Source: Datisca glomerata
Taxonomy: Eukaryota > Streptophyta > Magnoliopsida > Cucurbitales > Datiscaceae
NCBI GenBank assembly: GCA_003255025.1
Contig: QANY01011382.1
Location: 372,001-436,000 of the forward strand
DNA: 64,000 nt
Direction: 5' to 3'
Below the pieces are notes generated by a model, which worked only from the letters and a program-made list of their open reading frames with translations, had not been told where the DNA came from and did not search any database. The position numbers and the translations under genes are program-made. Of this stretch, positions 14,001 to 29,800 are shown in pieces. The stretch's first letter is position 1. Each line of letters begins with the position of its first letter.

Positions 14001-17000
14001 CTTAAGTGGAGTGACCCAACAAGTATATAAGCACAAACAAATCCTCACCCACGGTTAATGTGGGATAACATCCCTTAACACCCACCCTTCACGCTGAGCG
14101 TGCTTATGAGCTGGGCAAATATAGACAAATACAGACATAGAAAGACAGAGTCCAGGCCTGAGGCATGACAGGATCAAGCTCTAATACCATGTTGAAGAAT
14201 GAATTTATTTTATTCTTCAACAGAACAACCACCTGTTTATCTAGTAATCACCGACATTGGTTTAGATTGTTGGAATCGTTTGACACTGTGTGGATGTTAC
14301 CTGAGAATGTGGAATATTTTTTTGGAAGAAAGTCTAGTAAAACGAAAATATCTCTTTGGTCTAGTGCTTTCGTGGCTACCCTTTGGTTTATTTGGTTGGA
14401 ATGTTATAGACCCATTTTCGAAGATCGAGAGGAAGATGTTTAAACAAGGAGGGAAAAATATGTTTCTTTTTCGAGAGAGAAAGATGTTCAGACTATGGCA
14501 TATAATTTTCTTTCTCACTTGTTTATGGGATTCAAATTCTAGCTTGTTGAATTCTTTTTCTTGAAGTTCTACATCGTACTCTTGACCTCCATTCTTGTAG
14601 TTTCTTCTTTATTAATAAAATTATGTTTCTTATAAGAAATAAACAATGAGAACTAAAAAAAAAGTTTCACTGTTAAATCACTTGGGCGATGACCTCCTCT
14701 TCGATATGCTGAAGATTTCTTACAAGGATAGACTTCTAAAATGGCCTGGATATATCTACACTTTTTCATGAAAGGAAGTCTATTGTCCATGGCAGCTCCT
14801 TTGTTTCTAGTGTTGTCAACATATGCAAGTCAAACTAGGTCATGGAGTTTCTTCTGTAGTAAAGTTCACTTTATCGAAATTGATTAATTGTACAATGCAT
14901 GATTTTAAAATCCATGACGAAGACAACATCTTCATCTTCAAGCATAGGCGGACAAATGTTTGTAATTCAACAAACTTCCATTTACAGGATGAGTTAAAGT
15001 TACTAAAAAAATAGATCCTATCTACGTTATCCTTTTAATTTCTTTATGTATATTTCACAAGCATATTTTGCATGAGATATTTTGCATAAGGTACTCCTGT
15101 TCAAAAAAAATAAAATTTGCATGAGATGCTGAGAAGAACAAATGATAGACAATTTTTTCACAGATCAGACACTTAGTATCGCTTGAGCACCTTTACCAAA
15201 AAGTAAACTTCTTTGTCTTCCTATATAATCATCTCATACTTTATTATTTTTTTGATAGGAATCTCATACTTTATTATAAATCCTATATATAAGAAACCAA
15301 AATTTCATTAATAAATAATATTTTCATTTTTAAAGATACATTAGTTTTTTATAAGAGACTTAACTTTTCATTAATATGTCAAAAATTTTGCAAAAGATAA
15401 GAAATTCAAAAGGATACTTTACTTTAAAAGATAGGATTTCAGCAAATTTATCTTACAACATGCTAACGTACAAATCAACAATTCAATTTGCTAACAGAAA
15501 CAAGAATCATCTACAAAAAAAGGAATTGCACAAAAGATGGCTGCTCTTACATGAAGCTTAAATCCAATTTTGCACGGAGAAGTTTTTCACCAAACAGAGA
15601 ATCATCCAGAGATGACTTTGCACCATCATAGAAGGTAAACTCAGGAGAAACAACCTAAACACATCCAGTAATCCATGCAGAAAATAAGAATCAAAATCCA
15701 TGTAGTATGATCAGCTAGCAGCTATGTTAGGACAATCCTACTTCACCAAAATGAAAAGCTTTACCTTACTCTTCCCCCATGCAACTGCTTTGTACAGAAA
15801 TATACTATAATTATTTGTTATAAGAAAGATAGATTTTCAAATATATATTAAAAACCCTACAAGAGAGGACCAGAAATATACTATAATGATTATATATTAA
15901 TAAGCCAGACCTGGGTTTCAAAAGTGAAACTCTGCATCCTATTTGAATTGGTTTCTGAACATGAGAACGTGGTTGAAGAGTCTGATGATTCGTAAATGCA
16001 GTCTAAACTATCCTTCCCATCATCAGAGGAAGAGGTCTCCAGCAAGACAACATTTACACCATCGTCTGGGCAGACCGAGTAACAGCTATCATTGCTGAGG
16101 TATGTGTACTTCCTCAAGAGAGAACCATTCTGTTTGGTAAAACAAATGTAAAAAATACACTACATAAGTTGAAAGGAAACATCAATTCAAATCCACTTTA
16201 ATCCAAAGCTTCTGTCAAAAATCAATGCTCTTTCGTATAAAAAAGACAAGTACCGAAGCAAATTAGATACTGGAAACTATGATGGTTGACAAACGCATTT
16301 GTACCAACTATAATTACATAATGTCAGAACTTACGGAACAACTTGAAAGATTGACAAGCTGTCACACTTTTTAAGTCATTTTTGAGGCACGGCAAGAAAC
16401 CTTCTTAAGATTACTTCACATACCCATATTCACTTTTCGTTTTTTCTAACATTATATACAACATTCCCAGTTTGATCGACACTAAAGTCCGTTCTGCAAA
16501 TCTACGAGACATGCTTCCAGCTATTAAGAATTTTTCAAATCAGTTTCCAGCGGCTGAGATTAACTCCACCATAAAAAAATCAGAAGCAATGAACATTAAA
16601 CATAAATAAGCATCGGTACCTCAATTTTCACATTAACAAATCGCAGCCTCTTACCACGCCCAACAATTATTATTGGTCGAAATCCCTCTGAAAGGGATTC
16701 CTCTTCATTTGTTTCTTCACTCAGATAAATTACCTTCCCACACCCATCATAAGTATAGTCATCAATACCTAAAGAATCTGCAACTAACTGCCTACGTGGG
16801 TTAAGTAGCACTACATCATCAATCTGTTTGTAAACCGGTTCAGAGAGTAATATGCTGTTGCTTCTACAAATGGGATCGTTCTTAGGATCCATTGACTCCT
16901 CTCTCCCTGTTATAGTTCCCAAAGCAGGCACAAAAAACTCAATTACAGCAAGGATGAAATCTGGTACAACAAGAACGCGAGGCTGCTGAACCCGAACAAC

Positions 17001-20000
17001 AAATGATTGGGATAACGTCCGCCACCTGTAGTCCATCAAGAACATTGTTGGAATTGATGAATCTACACCAATGGCGGATTCAATATTTTTTACTCTGAAG
17101 CCGTCCTTATTCAACAATGGAAAATCTCCAGTAAAACTTTGTTTTGAAGTATCCGCCGATGAACCAATCATCAGCCGCATTTCAGGTTTGGTATCTGGGC
17201 GGATATCAAGGATGGAAAACTTAGGAACGGTTACATAGAGGTCAGTCTCAGACAATGATGTCATTCGATACGACACCCAGAGACCTTCTAGCTGCAAAAG
17301 CAATGCAACATACCAGGTAAGACTACAAGATTATTGAGTAAGCTAGAAAATACATTGGGAAGATAATACATGAAGAGTAAAGAAGAAATATACTCACGGA
17401 TAAAAGAGCTAACGGTGACTCCTCCTGAATGCCATTAAACAACTCTAACAAGGCATTGTCAACTACAACCGTTACTATGGTAACACTACGTGACAGTAAG
17501 ATTTGACCATTCATGTTGACCTTATCAACCAGAAGCCTTATCGTCTCCTTTGAACCAGATTTGCTACCACGAAAACTTGGAGGGAGCCTTGGTTCTTCAT
17601 GTAAATTTATGGATACACAATCAAGAATCACTTTATATTCTCTGTCTGACATCACTCCATGCAACAATCCAACCTGTTATGAGATTAACATTTATACTCA
17701 AACTAAGAAACTATATTTAGCAGCATCAACAAAAGAATAGTTAAAAGCATGAGGAGGAAGGCAGATGGAGAATCAATAACATAGACTAAGAAATAAACAG
17801 TATTTCATGTTTTATACTGTCTTTCACTACAAGACTAAAACAATTGTGTGACTCGTATTGTCGGCCTTTGTTTTCTTGGAGGACTTATTGTTCTCCATTC
17901 TTTGCAACTTTGTTTATTAATGTAAAGCTTGTTTCATAAAAAGAAGGGTTAATGATCCAAACCTTCTAATCATTACTACAAAGCTCAAAACCCTCAATAC
18001 TTCATTCACTATACCTTCCTCATCCTAGAAGCTGCCAACATAAGATACTATATTCATCAATTTCTTCACTTCTCTGCCATTAGCATCACATGGAACACCT
18101 TATTATTATCCCATTTCTTGACCTAATGATAATGAAACTTAGCCTTTTGTTTCCATGAAATTTTGTACATTAATAATCAACTCCTCCAATCTGATCATCA
18201 GATCCATTCTCTCTCTTTTACCTTACTTCATCAATGTTTTCACTTATTCCAAAACATCAGTTGTGTTGATTATATTCCCCAAAGCTTTCTCTGAACGAAT
18301 ACTCAAAAGAACCTCCCTTTTTATAAATTAGAAGGAAACAAAAAAAAATGTAAATTCATAAGAGGGAAAGTAAGGTTTCTAATGGTTTCGTTTTCTTACG
18401 CTGACTTTGAGCACTTTTTGTTCTTTCATCCTTATTTCAGTTTTGTAAAAAAGAAACAAAGATGGTCCAAATATTCACCAGCATTGCCACAAACACATTT
18501 TTGGGGGGGATAAAGGCATGTGCGGATTTCTTTTCATAACAGTACCATTACTACTGATCTTTCAGTGGGCTAAGCACCAAAAGAAATGCTAAATTTTTCA
18601 TGGGATTCCAATATTCAGATGAAGGAAAAATGAATGATCAATCAGGGTGAGAACAGGAAGAGGCATAGAGGGAATGAAAGAAACCTCTACAAGAAAAAAA
18701 ACATGGATGATCCCAGGAACCAAATTCTAGCATCAGTAAAGAAAGGTCAATGGAAAAACCTACAAGTAGGCCTCAATGAAGGGAGATCTAGAATCTCTCT
18801 ATCATTGAAAGTAATATTGTAATCATTTTATTTCCTTTTGGTTTTTGAGGACTTCTTGGTCTCACATCCTCTTGCTTGTATCCTTTTCCACAGTTTCCTA
18901 AAAAAAAAGAAGTCTCTTCTCTAGCATATGGAAATTTTTTATTCCAAGCCATGGGGAAGAATTATAAATGGAACGCTACAACTTGAAACATAATCATTAC
19001 CTTAACTTCAAGGGAGAATGTAGGGACTTTTTTAAAAATATCCCTCAGACTTCGGCGCACATAAACTTCAAGCCCTCTGCCTTCTCGTATCATTGGTTTA
19101 CCCAAACAACCATCGATTCCAACAGACATATTAATCCCCAGAATCTGCAATTTTCTGGAGAAGTGAGCAAAATAATTCTGCGACTGTAGTCAAGAAATCA
19201 AGCAGATATAGAAGATCTCAACCTGAGCACAAAGAACATCCATATGAACAGCTGAAGCATCTTTTCCTGGACATCCATACCAACTAAATTCATTTGTTAC
19301 TTGTAATTGACCCAAATCAAGTTGAATGAAACTGCAAATAGCCAAAATATGAAGGCATTAGCAACATCAATGACTTTAATATCAATTGCAAAAATCTTTG
19401 AGCACCTCCTATCCACCCAAATATGGACAAAACCACCAACAATGTGAATGTACAAAACATTAATCCACTAAATCTACAGTTTCTTTTGTAGGAACTAATT
19501 TACAGTTGTTTTATAAGGAACTTTAAATTTACAGTTCTTATCTCAAAGAAAGATAAGAAGTATCAAACATCCAGCAATCGATATCTAACAGAAAATTAAT
19601 AATTTGTCTCCAGCATGGGGTTATGGCCAAGGATAGACGACTATGCATCCAGTCTGAAGTTATTGTTTATTGAACTAGTTCCAAGAAGTTCGCTTTTCCA
19701 CATAGTGTGGAGGAGGAAATCCGCAAATAAAGGGCCAAAAGAGGAGAAGAGAGCTGATCGACTGTGATGCTTGAAAATATCTCAGAAGGATTTTCCATGG
19801 TGGCTTCTAAGCCAAACAACGAAAATCTTTTTTAATAGGAAACAGTGCAAAACTTATTGACAAGTTTAAATACTCTTCATGATCTTGCTTCCTATTGCTC
19901 TAAGAAAAGGAAAAGGACAATGGACCCAATACCCCATATCCAATTTTCTTTCACTTGAAGGACAGTCAACCACTTTCCGGGCCTTTGTTGCCAACTTAAG

Positions 20001-20818
20001 TTCTACTGAGACACCTACAACAGTCCGTGAGGTACTTAGGATGAAAATTAGAAAAATGCTACGATGGAAGAACTGAGGGCATTGGAAAATAAAAGACATG
20101 GGAAGTTGTTGACCTTCCAAGGGGTAAGATGCCAGTTGGTGTAGATGGATATTAAAATGCAAATGTAAGGCATCTATGCGATGTGGGATCATGCAAAATT
20201 CATGGCGTCGAAAGGGGTTCAATCTTCTAAGTTTTTTTAAGGATATTCCATTCTTTTTGGTCCTCTCAAACAGGAGAGGCATCGTAAATTGGGTAGATTT
20301 TGTAAATGGGGATTATTGGGATAGTACTGGGAAGTTTTGTAGCCTTGCAGTACTGAGGATTTCTTGTCCTCTTTTGTAAATCCTTTTTTACTAATGAAGA
20401 TCTTTGTTTCTTATTAAAAAGGAAATATAAGGCAGATGGGACACTTAGACAGATGTAAGACGAGATTAGTAGCCAAGGGTATACCCAAGGATGTACTCAG
20501 ACATATGGCATTACCACGAAACTTTTGCTCCTATGGAAAAATGAACACCATTCGTGTTTTGTTATCTTTGGTTGTTGACCTTGATTTGCCTTCCGCCCAA
20601 AATAGTTTGAATCCTTCTAGAGAGTCTATTTTCACTCCTTTGCATATGGTCTGGAAAATTAGAGTTCCTAGGAAACTCCAATTCTTTTCTTGGTGTTTAG
20701 GCCGAGATCAACTCCCAGGACTTGGTTCCGAAAGACACCCGTACATGGCTTTGTCTCCTAGTTTCTGTGTGATGTGTAGGGAACGCTTTGAAGACTTGTA
20801 TCATTTCTTCATTAGCTA

Positions 20819-20853
<35 letters not shown>

Positions 20854-23800
20854 NAAAGATATATTATAGTTTCTTATAAAAAAAAATTGTCCGCTTGCCA
20901 ACAAGTAGTTAAGTAAGTTGTGGAACAGGTTGAAATCAAATCTTCATATTAGTCAGGCGATCCAAGGGGGGTCAATAGCCTTTTTTATGAACTTTTTCTC
21001 ATGAATTTACAGAGAAAGATAAAAGGTATTGTAGAGAACCAGTGTTCTAGCAGTCCTTTGGTGTTTATGGATGGCGAAACAAAATGATTTTTAAAGTCTT
21101 TTTGAGGATTTCGAAGCTTTGATAAAAGATCCACTTTTTTACTTCTCTTTGGATGTCTACTACTGTGCTAACGAAGGCTCTTTATGGTTCAAACAATCGT
21201 AGTCCACCGTCTTTATTGATAACAAAATAGTGTCATCCTCTGACATGAATTTTTTCATCAACTTTTTAACTATCATACCACTTGCAATTCGATGAAACAA
21301 CTTCCATTGATTATCCTACTCATTCCAACACTCCACCATTTCTTTTTATCTCCATCAATCTCTTCCTTAACAATAACCTCGTCCAATCTAAGCTTCAACT
21401 CTACCCTTTCTCATAACAAATCCTCATTGATGTTTCCACCACTTTCTAACTCATCTATAACCTCTAATTTATTTCCAACATATTGCTCTTAAAATCATTT
21501 TCAGTTCTCAAATGTTCCAAAAAGGACATGTGGTACCCTTATTAGAAGAGAGAAAAGGGGGATTTTGAATGTCCAAAATCTAATCATGAGAACAGGGACT
21601 ACCTCCCAAAGAAGACTTTTTTTGGTTTATTTATTTATTAACAAATTGGTTCTAGGCCTGAACTTCTGCAAACCCATTTTAGATTCAGACCGACACCATC
21701 CTCCCTTCACAGTTCATTCCCAAATTAAACTTCTTCACTTAAATTTCCAATCTTTTTCGTCAAAAACACCATTAAATGCTTCTAAATCTGCCTTATTTGC
21801 ACCATTACTACCGTTCATATGATCCAAAGCATTTTGTTAAAAAAAATTTCCTTAGCAGCGTGATCCTTAACAGATACCTAATATGCTACTAGTACGAACT
21901 GTGTCAGAACACTCATTGCCCGGCATTGGACACATAAAAGTAATAAGAACATGGGAGAGTGGCAATTCCATTCCACCACTCTCATGGCCAAGTGAATATG
22001 ATATTTTCTTAATAGAAACAGAATATGAATTTTTTTAAGACATCTATCGCGTATAGCACAATAAGAAGGAAGATCTACATACTTTTTACTATTTGAATTC
22101 AGTGGAACAATTATAATTGGGGTATCAAGAGAGAGGTCCAGCTTCAATGCAGCAGCTCCTTCAATCTCATATTTCTGGATCAGCCACTCAAAGCCCCCAA
22201 CTTTATCAACAAGTTTAATTGCTTCTTCAGGATGCGGGGTGGCGAGTTCCATGAAGTACACCATAATCTGCATGAGCAAATTTTCTTTTAACTACATATC
22301 ATAGGTTCAACTAATTAGTCAAAACTGGAAAAATCAAATCACCCAAACAACATAGGATATAACAGAACAAATTTGTTTTTATAAGAAACTTTACTATGTC
22401 ATCAATAAGCAAAATGTAAGCGATCCTCACTGTGTAGCAATTATCAACGTCTCCCCAGTTATTAAAATCACAGACCAACAAGATGTGTCAAGCAATAAAG
22501 TTTTTCGATTATTACAAATGTCAACATGGAAATTTCCTGTTTTATGATGGAGAACACCAGTCTTCTGGCTTTGCAGTGTAAGACCAATGAAACTCAGTGA
22601 AATCTAGTGCAGAAAGCTACCATCACAGATTCATACAAAAATTGAGACTTGATCCTCAGGGGGAATGAATTCATGACCCATGCGTCTACCACGGTCACAA
22701 GCTCGCAATCACTAAAGAGATGGGTGACATGAAATTAAATGATGGTGATTAAAAAATTGCAACTTACCTCCTGAATAAACCTATATAGAAAAACTATGCG
22801 AACAGCGGAAAGTCGTCCACTCAAGCTGTAATCATACCCCTCATAATCATCATCTTCAGCACTATAGGAAGTAAACTTGAACTGAAAAGAAATCAGAAGG
22901 AAAATGATCTATGAGAGATTAAAAGGAATTGGAACTGAGCAAAACAAGCTAGACTAGTCTCATAGAAAGAGGATAACTTTATCTTATCAGCTTTATTCTC
23001 TGTTTTGGTCGATTTCTCATCCTCCCAAAACTGTTCTTATAGTCTTTTCTTTTTTATTAATTTTTTTTGTTTCCCATAAGAAAATGGTGTACCTTGATGA
23101 GTGATTCAACTCCAGGATTACGTATGTCACAAAGCCAACTCCAACAACTGTCTGACCCAAGAGACATATCACGGAGTCTAAAATTCCCTAATGTTCCATC
23201 AATAGAAAGAGAACTAGGATGGACCTGAAAGAAAAAAAATAGTCACATATATAATATTCTTAAAACTCCATCTTGTGAAAACAACTTTCAGGTCTTTAAA
23301 TATAGAAAAAATTACTATAAAAGAAGAAGAAGAAATCAGGCAAAATGCATACAACATTGTGATGCAAGCAAGAATATCATCTAATCAGTGGTAGAACAAG
23401 GTAGGGCTAGAAGGAACCTCTGAATTTTCAATCAAGATTCTGTAATATTTAACATTCTCATTTATAATGGTCATCTCAAATGTCAAAAATATTAAATTCT
23501 ACAAACTTGTTGTAAGTATCACATTTAATTTAGAAGGAAAAGAGAAATAAAACAAGGAACATAAGAGATTGATTGAATAAAAAAAGTATCTCACTTAAGA
23601 AATTTTTTTCATATATCAATGACAGGAATCATGAGCGAACTGAGAAACACAAACTCATTTAGGCCTTATTGGAGTGAAAATTCAGTTAAAGGACCAATTA
23701 GTAAAAGGGTTAAGTGACTATGATTAAATATTCTTTTACACAAGATAACAAGAAAAATAAGCAAGTATTGTTTTATAAGAAACTGAAATATCATCAAATT

Positions 23801-26800
23801 AAAAGAAACAAAGTACACGAAAGGATGAAGAACAAGAAATCATCACAACCACAACCTAAAAATATATATCTAACCATGATTTACTATAAATAGATACAGT
23901 TTTATTTAATATTTCCGTACATAAATTAGCGTGTAAAAATATTTTACGTTTGTTTCAAGTTCATGAGGAAGTAACTTTCCATAGGAAACACAAATATTTT
24001 CTTACTAAAAGAAATATTACAAGAAACAAGGACGGACAACAACCTCTCACTAAAGAACAAAATACAAGGTTCAAGATTTTTTTGGGATAATACATGTATC
24101 CGGGTAACGCCTGACTGATCCTACGGGACCTAAAGTTAACGATCATATAAACCTCTAATTTCATAGGGTGTGAACCAAACTATTAACCTCTTAAGGAGCA
24201 AACTCGGGGTTCAACCAGTTGAACCACACCCCAAGGTAGGGTCAACAATGAACAATTAGAAAAATCTCGAAAACTTTTAGTAAAGTTCAACGACACTTTC
24301 ACATACACTTTTCTTATAAGAAACAAAAATATATTACGAAAAAGTTACACAAAAAAAGTTCTAGATGGACATGCAATCCACCAACTGATTACAGTCCCTC
24401 ACAAATACACTTACAGTTAACATTTAATTCATGCATTCAAAGATTGTGAAATTTTCAGTGAGGAGTTGTTAAGTGACAAGATTAACATCACCTTAATATC
24501 TAACACAAAGCTTTCTTGAACAAGCATTGCAAGTGGAGAACCATCCTCATTGTTAAGAAACAGCGAGACACTGTCAACATTCATGTTTAAGTGAAATACG
24601 ACCCGATCTTTTCCATACCCAAGCAGCCCTTTAACACGACCATTTTCTTCATTCTTTTCTGTGTTCATAAGAGATTTATCTTCTGGAGTACTGGCGAGGT
24701 CTACACCACTTGCTGCACAGTTCACCGAGCTTAAATCTAAGCCAAAACAAATTAATGCAACAACGGTGGGTCTGTTGAAATAAAATTCCAGTCTGGACAT
24801 GCGAATAGTCATCTGAAATATTTCAATAAAACAAAATAGATTATATTAGTCATTTTCATTTGGTTTCTCATTGGAATTACAAAAAATTATGCTGCTCCTG
24901 TCAGTACCTGCGTATCTGTACCATCATAATCAGGTGAACTAGAACTTCTTGTTGAAAAGGTAAGAGACACAAAGTCCGAATGATTACTTCCCTCAGCCTC
25001 ATAAAATACCTCACCAGAAATACCTTTTCCTCTTCCTAGATCATTCTCATGAAAAAGGATCTCCGAAGGCTTAAATCCAGTAGAATCGCTGATGTCACTC
25101 AACATTCCATATTGAACCATATCAGCATTTTGGGAAAAAATGCCAGCATCTGATAATGACAAAAATTCTGGCAAAGCATCCGTAAAAGAATCATCATCTT
25201 CAGGTACCGCAGTAGACATCTCCTTTGCAGGAGGATCAGATGTTCCAGGAGAAGCAAATGACCTCCCATTTTTCAGCACAGAGCAAGCTAAATATTGTGA
25301 AGCCTTCGACAAACGACCTTGAAGCTTATCCTTGATTTTTAGTGAATGCAACTTTGTTTTGATCACAAGGTCACAATCACAACGAACTATATGCACCTGT
25401 AGAGCACAAAATCTGATTATCTAAAAGGAAAAAATGACAAAAGATTAAACAAAAGAAAATGTCAATCAAGGTTTGTAGAGTTCAGTTGATAGAAAGGGCA
25501 CAAGCACAACAATCTGAACATCAAATTGTTGTCTTTAGCTTTTTCTCTAAATTGACTAGTAAGCTATAACCAAGATTAATAGAACAGGAAGGGAATCCCT
25601 CTGTTAGTTAGGATCAGTGATATACTTCTTCGCTCATAATAAAAAAGAACCAAATTACTTTGACCTAGGCTTTTATGGCATACTCCAAGACGAGCTCACA
25701 GCAGGCTTTACTTCACAAGGGAAGACAAATATTACAAGAGCAAAGAAGACGATAACCTTAACATATTGACTCAATATAAACCAAATTAGCTATACAAACC
25801 TTTCCTCCCGCAGCAAGAACTTCAAGAATTGGAAGCTCATCAAGTTTCTCTTCAACCTGTTCTCCGATCTGCACAATGAAAGAATTAAATTAGCTAGTCC
25901 AATGAGAAACCATGAGCAATAGGAAGTAGAGGAGTCGCTAACTTGAGAAAATACCTAGAAAAAAATAAAATGGTAACTCAAGAGTCAGGGGAGAGATTGC
26001 AACCAATTAAGTTTCAAAAAAGAGCAAAATTTGTCTTGGTAAATGAATGGAAGTGCTATTCTGACCTTTCCGTATATAAACAACCTTGCTTCCATTAATC
26101 CCCCATTTATGACAAGGTTAGCTGTCTTGAATTTGGAGCTCTGAGTTTCAACAAACTCAGCGGCGCTTACACTTTTTTCACTAAGAATAGCAACTGATGG
26201 AGGAGCCTGCATGGAACGCCAGTGAAATATCTACTAAGCAAAACATAATGCTAACAACAAACAAGAATACAAGAATGAAGCAAAGACAATTCATCTTATA
26301 CAGAAGCTTGATAGGTGGCTTGTATAAGTCCTTTTAACCAGCGAGCCCTCTCCTCCTCATCCTTAAACTGTAAGACCCAGGTACTAGAAGATTCCAGAGC
26401 CTGGAAAAAATGCATCAGGCACATGTGGAAAAATGTAAATAGAGCTATTTGCAAAAAGATAAGAGAACAAAATTTTTATTGATCAATTACTAGAACCATA
26501 ACAGCTTGTCATCACAATCTTTAAAATAGTTAGCTGATTCAAAGAAGAAACACTTAGATTTAGTCCAGAGCAATGATTGAAAAGGCGTTTATGAGGCGCA
26601 CCTCAATTCGAGGCCTGAACCCAGTGATACTCCCACAAATTATCAAAGCTATCAAAGGTGTAAAACGAATGAAAGGTCGCCTAGGAGGACCTCTGACAAC
26701 TGTGGCCCCATGTAGGAATAACAATACTTCTATAGTAATTAATATTGTTTTAAGAATCCTTTACGTGCATACTTTTTTATATATTCTAATTGCTAATATT

Positions 26801-29800
26801 TTGTAGGATCTTACGATCCTCAATCCGATTCAACGATCCGATCCACAAGACCTCTCCACCGATCCGAGTCAAAATAACGATCCTGACAACCTTAATATAT
26901 TTGTTATTTCATGTGTGACATGCTTCTCTAAAGAAGCGGAATTTCACTTTCCCTTCCATTCATTCAAATCCAGCATGACATGTGTCAAGTGTGAGTACCC
27001 CGACCCATCAGGAAAGGTATAAACTCCCGTTTTGGCTAATTCAATGCAACCATATAAACATAATTCCATATGGATCAGACAGATGACCTTCACTCCAGGC
27101 AGGAAGTTCTCTTTTGGATAGAGAGAACTCCACCTCTGGAGAGAGACATATTGAAATAAAGGAATTGGTGGATATCCCACCCATCAGACAGATAAGCATT
27201 GGGCATGGGATACACGGGCAGGAGAGCTGATTTGACCTCGCAGATCAAATGAGCGAGATTGATTTAAAGTGAAAGCGTTGTGCCAACTTGCACCACCACC
27301 TGAGCTTTGCTACAGCTTCACCCAGCTCCTACGCCTACCACAAACTTTAATCATCTTGGTCTAAAGCAAGCTAAGCTTCACATGGCCCTGAGGAAGCCAA
27401 AAGACCCTCTCCTCTCACGACTTAAGGATTGACAACACATTGGAGAGCTTTTAGATCCCACCATAAAGCGCCCATTCTCCTAGAGTTCCGAAGCAGCCTT
27501 CTTAAGCCGAAATAAAGTCGGGCGAGAATCAGAATCGAGTAGTACGTAGGGGAAGCAGAATCGCATCTGATGTTAAGACTTTACGGGTCATTTGATTCGG
27601 TTTCTTATCGAAAGAGTATTATTTAAATTTGGGCAACCACCATAGACATTTGTACTCACTAATATTTCACCAAAAAATTTTCTTGGTGAAAAATATAACG
27701 AGATTTAGTATTTAATAAATATTAATTGATATATTTAGAAAATAATATACATGGTTTCGTAGTCACCATTCACGACTACAACACACTCATCAAGCATGAG
27801 CAAGAAAATATAACAATCAACAATTACCAAATTCAAATAAATAATATAGTTAATAATCTTACTAAGACTGATGTCTACTTTGTAAAGCATAACAAAGTTC
27901 AACTTGACTTCACTTACCTTCTGAACATCCAAACCCCTCGAACTCACAGCAATGCATAACAACGACCCACCCACATTTGTCGGTGGAACTTCAAGGACCT
28001 GCTTACCAGCTATGCTGTAGTATCCCAAAAGCAAAAGTTCACATATAGCAATCATTGACGAGAACTTTCCTATAAAGCAAAAGGACCAAAGTAGAAAAGA
28101 ACTAGCAATCACTACGCTACAATATCGACGAGAAACAAGGGAGGGAAAGGCTGAAAAAAAAACCTTAAGTATCTCTGGTAGCTCTGGGAACTCTCACAAT
28201 CCAGGACATAAAGATAAAGGCCTGACAATACAAGAAAACAAGGCTGCCACGTAGGAACCGAATTGCCAATCCCCTGAATCAAATGATAGATGCAAAAGTA
28301 AATTCAATTACATAATAGGTAAGCTTTATTCAATTTTCCCTTTTAGAAAAACATACTCTCCAAACTAAGATTCTTGCGTCGGTAGTAAGATCTGCAGGAC
28401 CCCAAGCGGCAAGCTCAGCTTGGGGACTGTCAATCGGTGGCTGACCATATGTATCCACTGTACCATACAGTATATTGAACAATTCCATGATTTTGCGGTA
28501 TCTCGATGGTGAAAAGTGAATGCCAAGATTAGGCACTTGAACAGATATGCGTGTAGATGGATAACTTGGATGAGGTACTTTAATCTTCAGTATAAAAATG
28601 CATAAACAACAATTAGCATGAATTCTCAACTAACTCTAAAAATGATTAGAAACCAACTGTTAGAGTTCTACATCTAACGAAATCAAATACATGATGCACA
28701 GTTGAACACGATACCTGATCAACAAGAACTGCCATTCCACAACGATCAATAAGAGAGTACGTTTTATTTACTTCTTCAAATGCAGCAGATATAACTGGAT
28801 TACTGTTATAATCTGCCACGGCCAAAGTACAGATCTGACATTCAGAACCACAATCTGTAAAAAAGGCTGCAATGTCTCTTCCAGATATATAAAACCGAGA
28901 ATACAAATTCTGGCTCTCTTCGCCAGACTGACTTTCCTGTAATAACATGTTAAGGTTTAAAATTAAGACAAACCATTTGTGTAATGAATAAACAAAGAAA
29001 AGGTTAAATCAAGGCAAGTATACCATGGTGTGCAATGTGAAATGGCCAAAATCCAAAAGAAAATGGCTATCACATATGGAAGAGCCACATATCCTGATAG
29101 GAACTCTTACTTTTGGAGCATCAAAGTCAATGTCAAGAGCAAATCTGAAAGACCAAGAAAAAGGCAAGAGAAAATAGATGACTTCCTATAGGTTTAAATA
29201 AAGCAACACGAATAAAAAGAGACAACCAAGTTTCAGTATGCCCAAGTCTTAGTACCTGAAGCTTTAGGAAAGTTAATTATTCCTAATAGTAAAGAGATTT
29301 TTTAGAATCTCATGAATACAGTTAAATTGTTTTGTTCTCTCTCTGCTTTGAAAATTAACTTAGAGAAGAGTGTTTTTGCTGGGATTAATGTTAATAATTC
29401 AGTTTTGAATAAGTTTGTGAATCTTGCAGGATGTGGTGTGGGATCTTGGCCTATGAAATATTAAGGCTCACTCTTGGAGGTAATCCGAATTCTTTAGAAT
29501 CTTGGACAGGAAACAATAGATTCTAAAATTCATTGGGTGAAAAAAGAGTATTTGATTCAAGCGGTCTAAGAAGTGGTGTCCTTGTCTATTTTTAGATTAC
29601 CCATAAAAGTAGCGTGTATCTTAGAGATAAGAGACTTATTGTGGGTGGAGGAAGGGAAAAGAGACCATTTAGTTAATTGGGTAAAATTAGATGAACTCTT
29701 TTTATAAGAAACATAATTTAATTTATTAATTAAAAGGAAATTACATGAATAGAGCATACGAAATTCATAAAAAAATACTAAAAGAGAAGAAGAGAAACCA

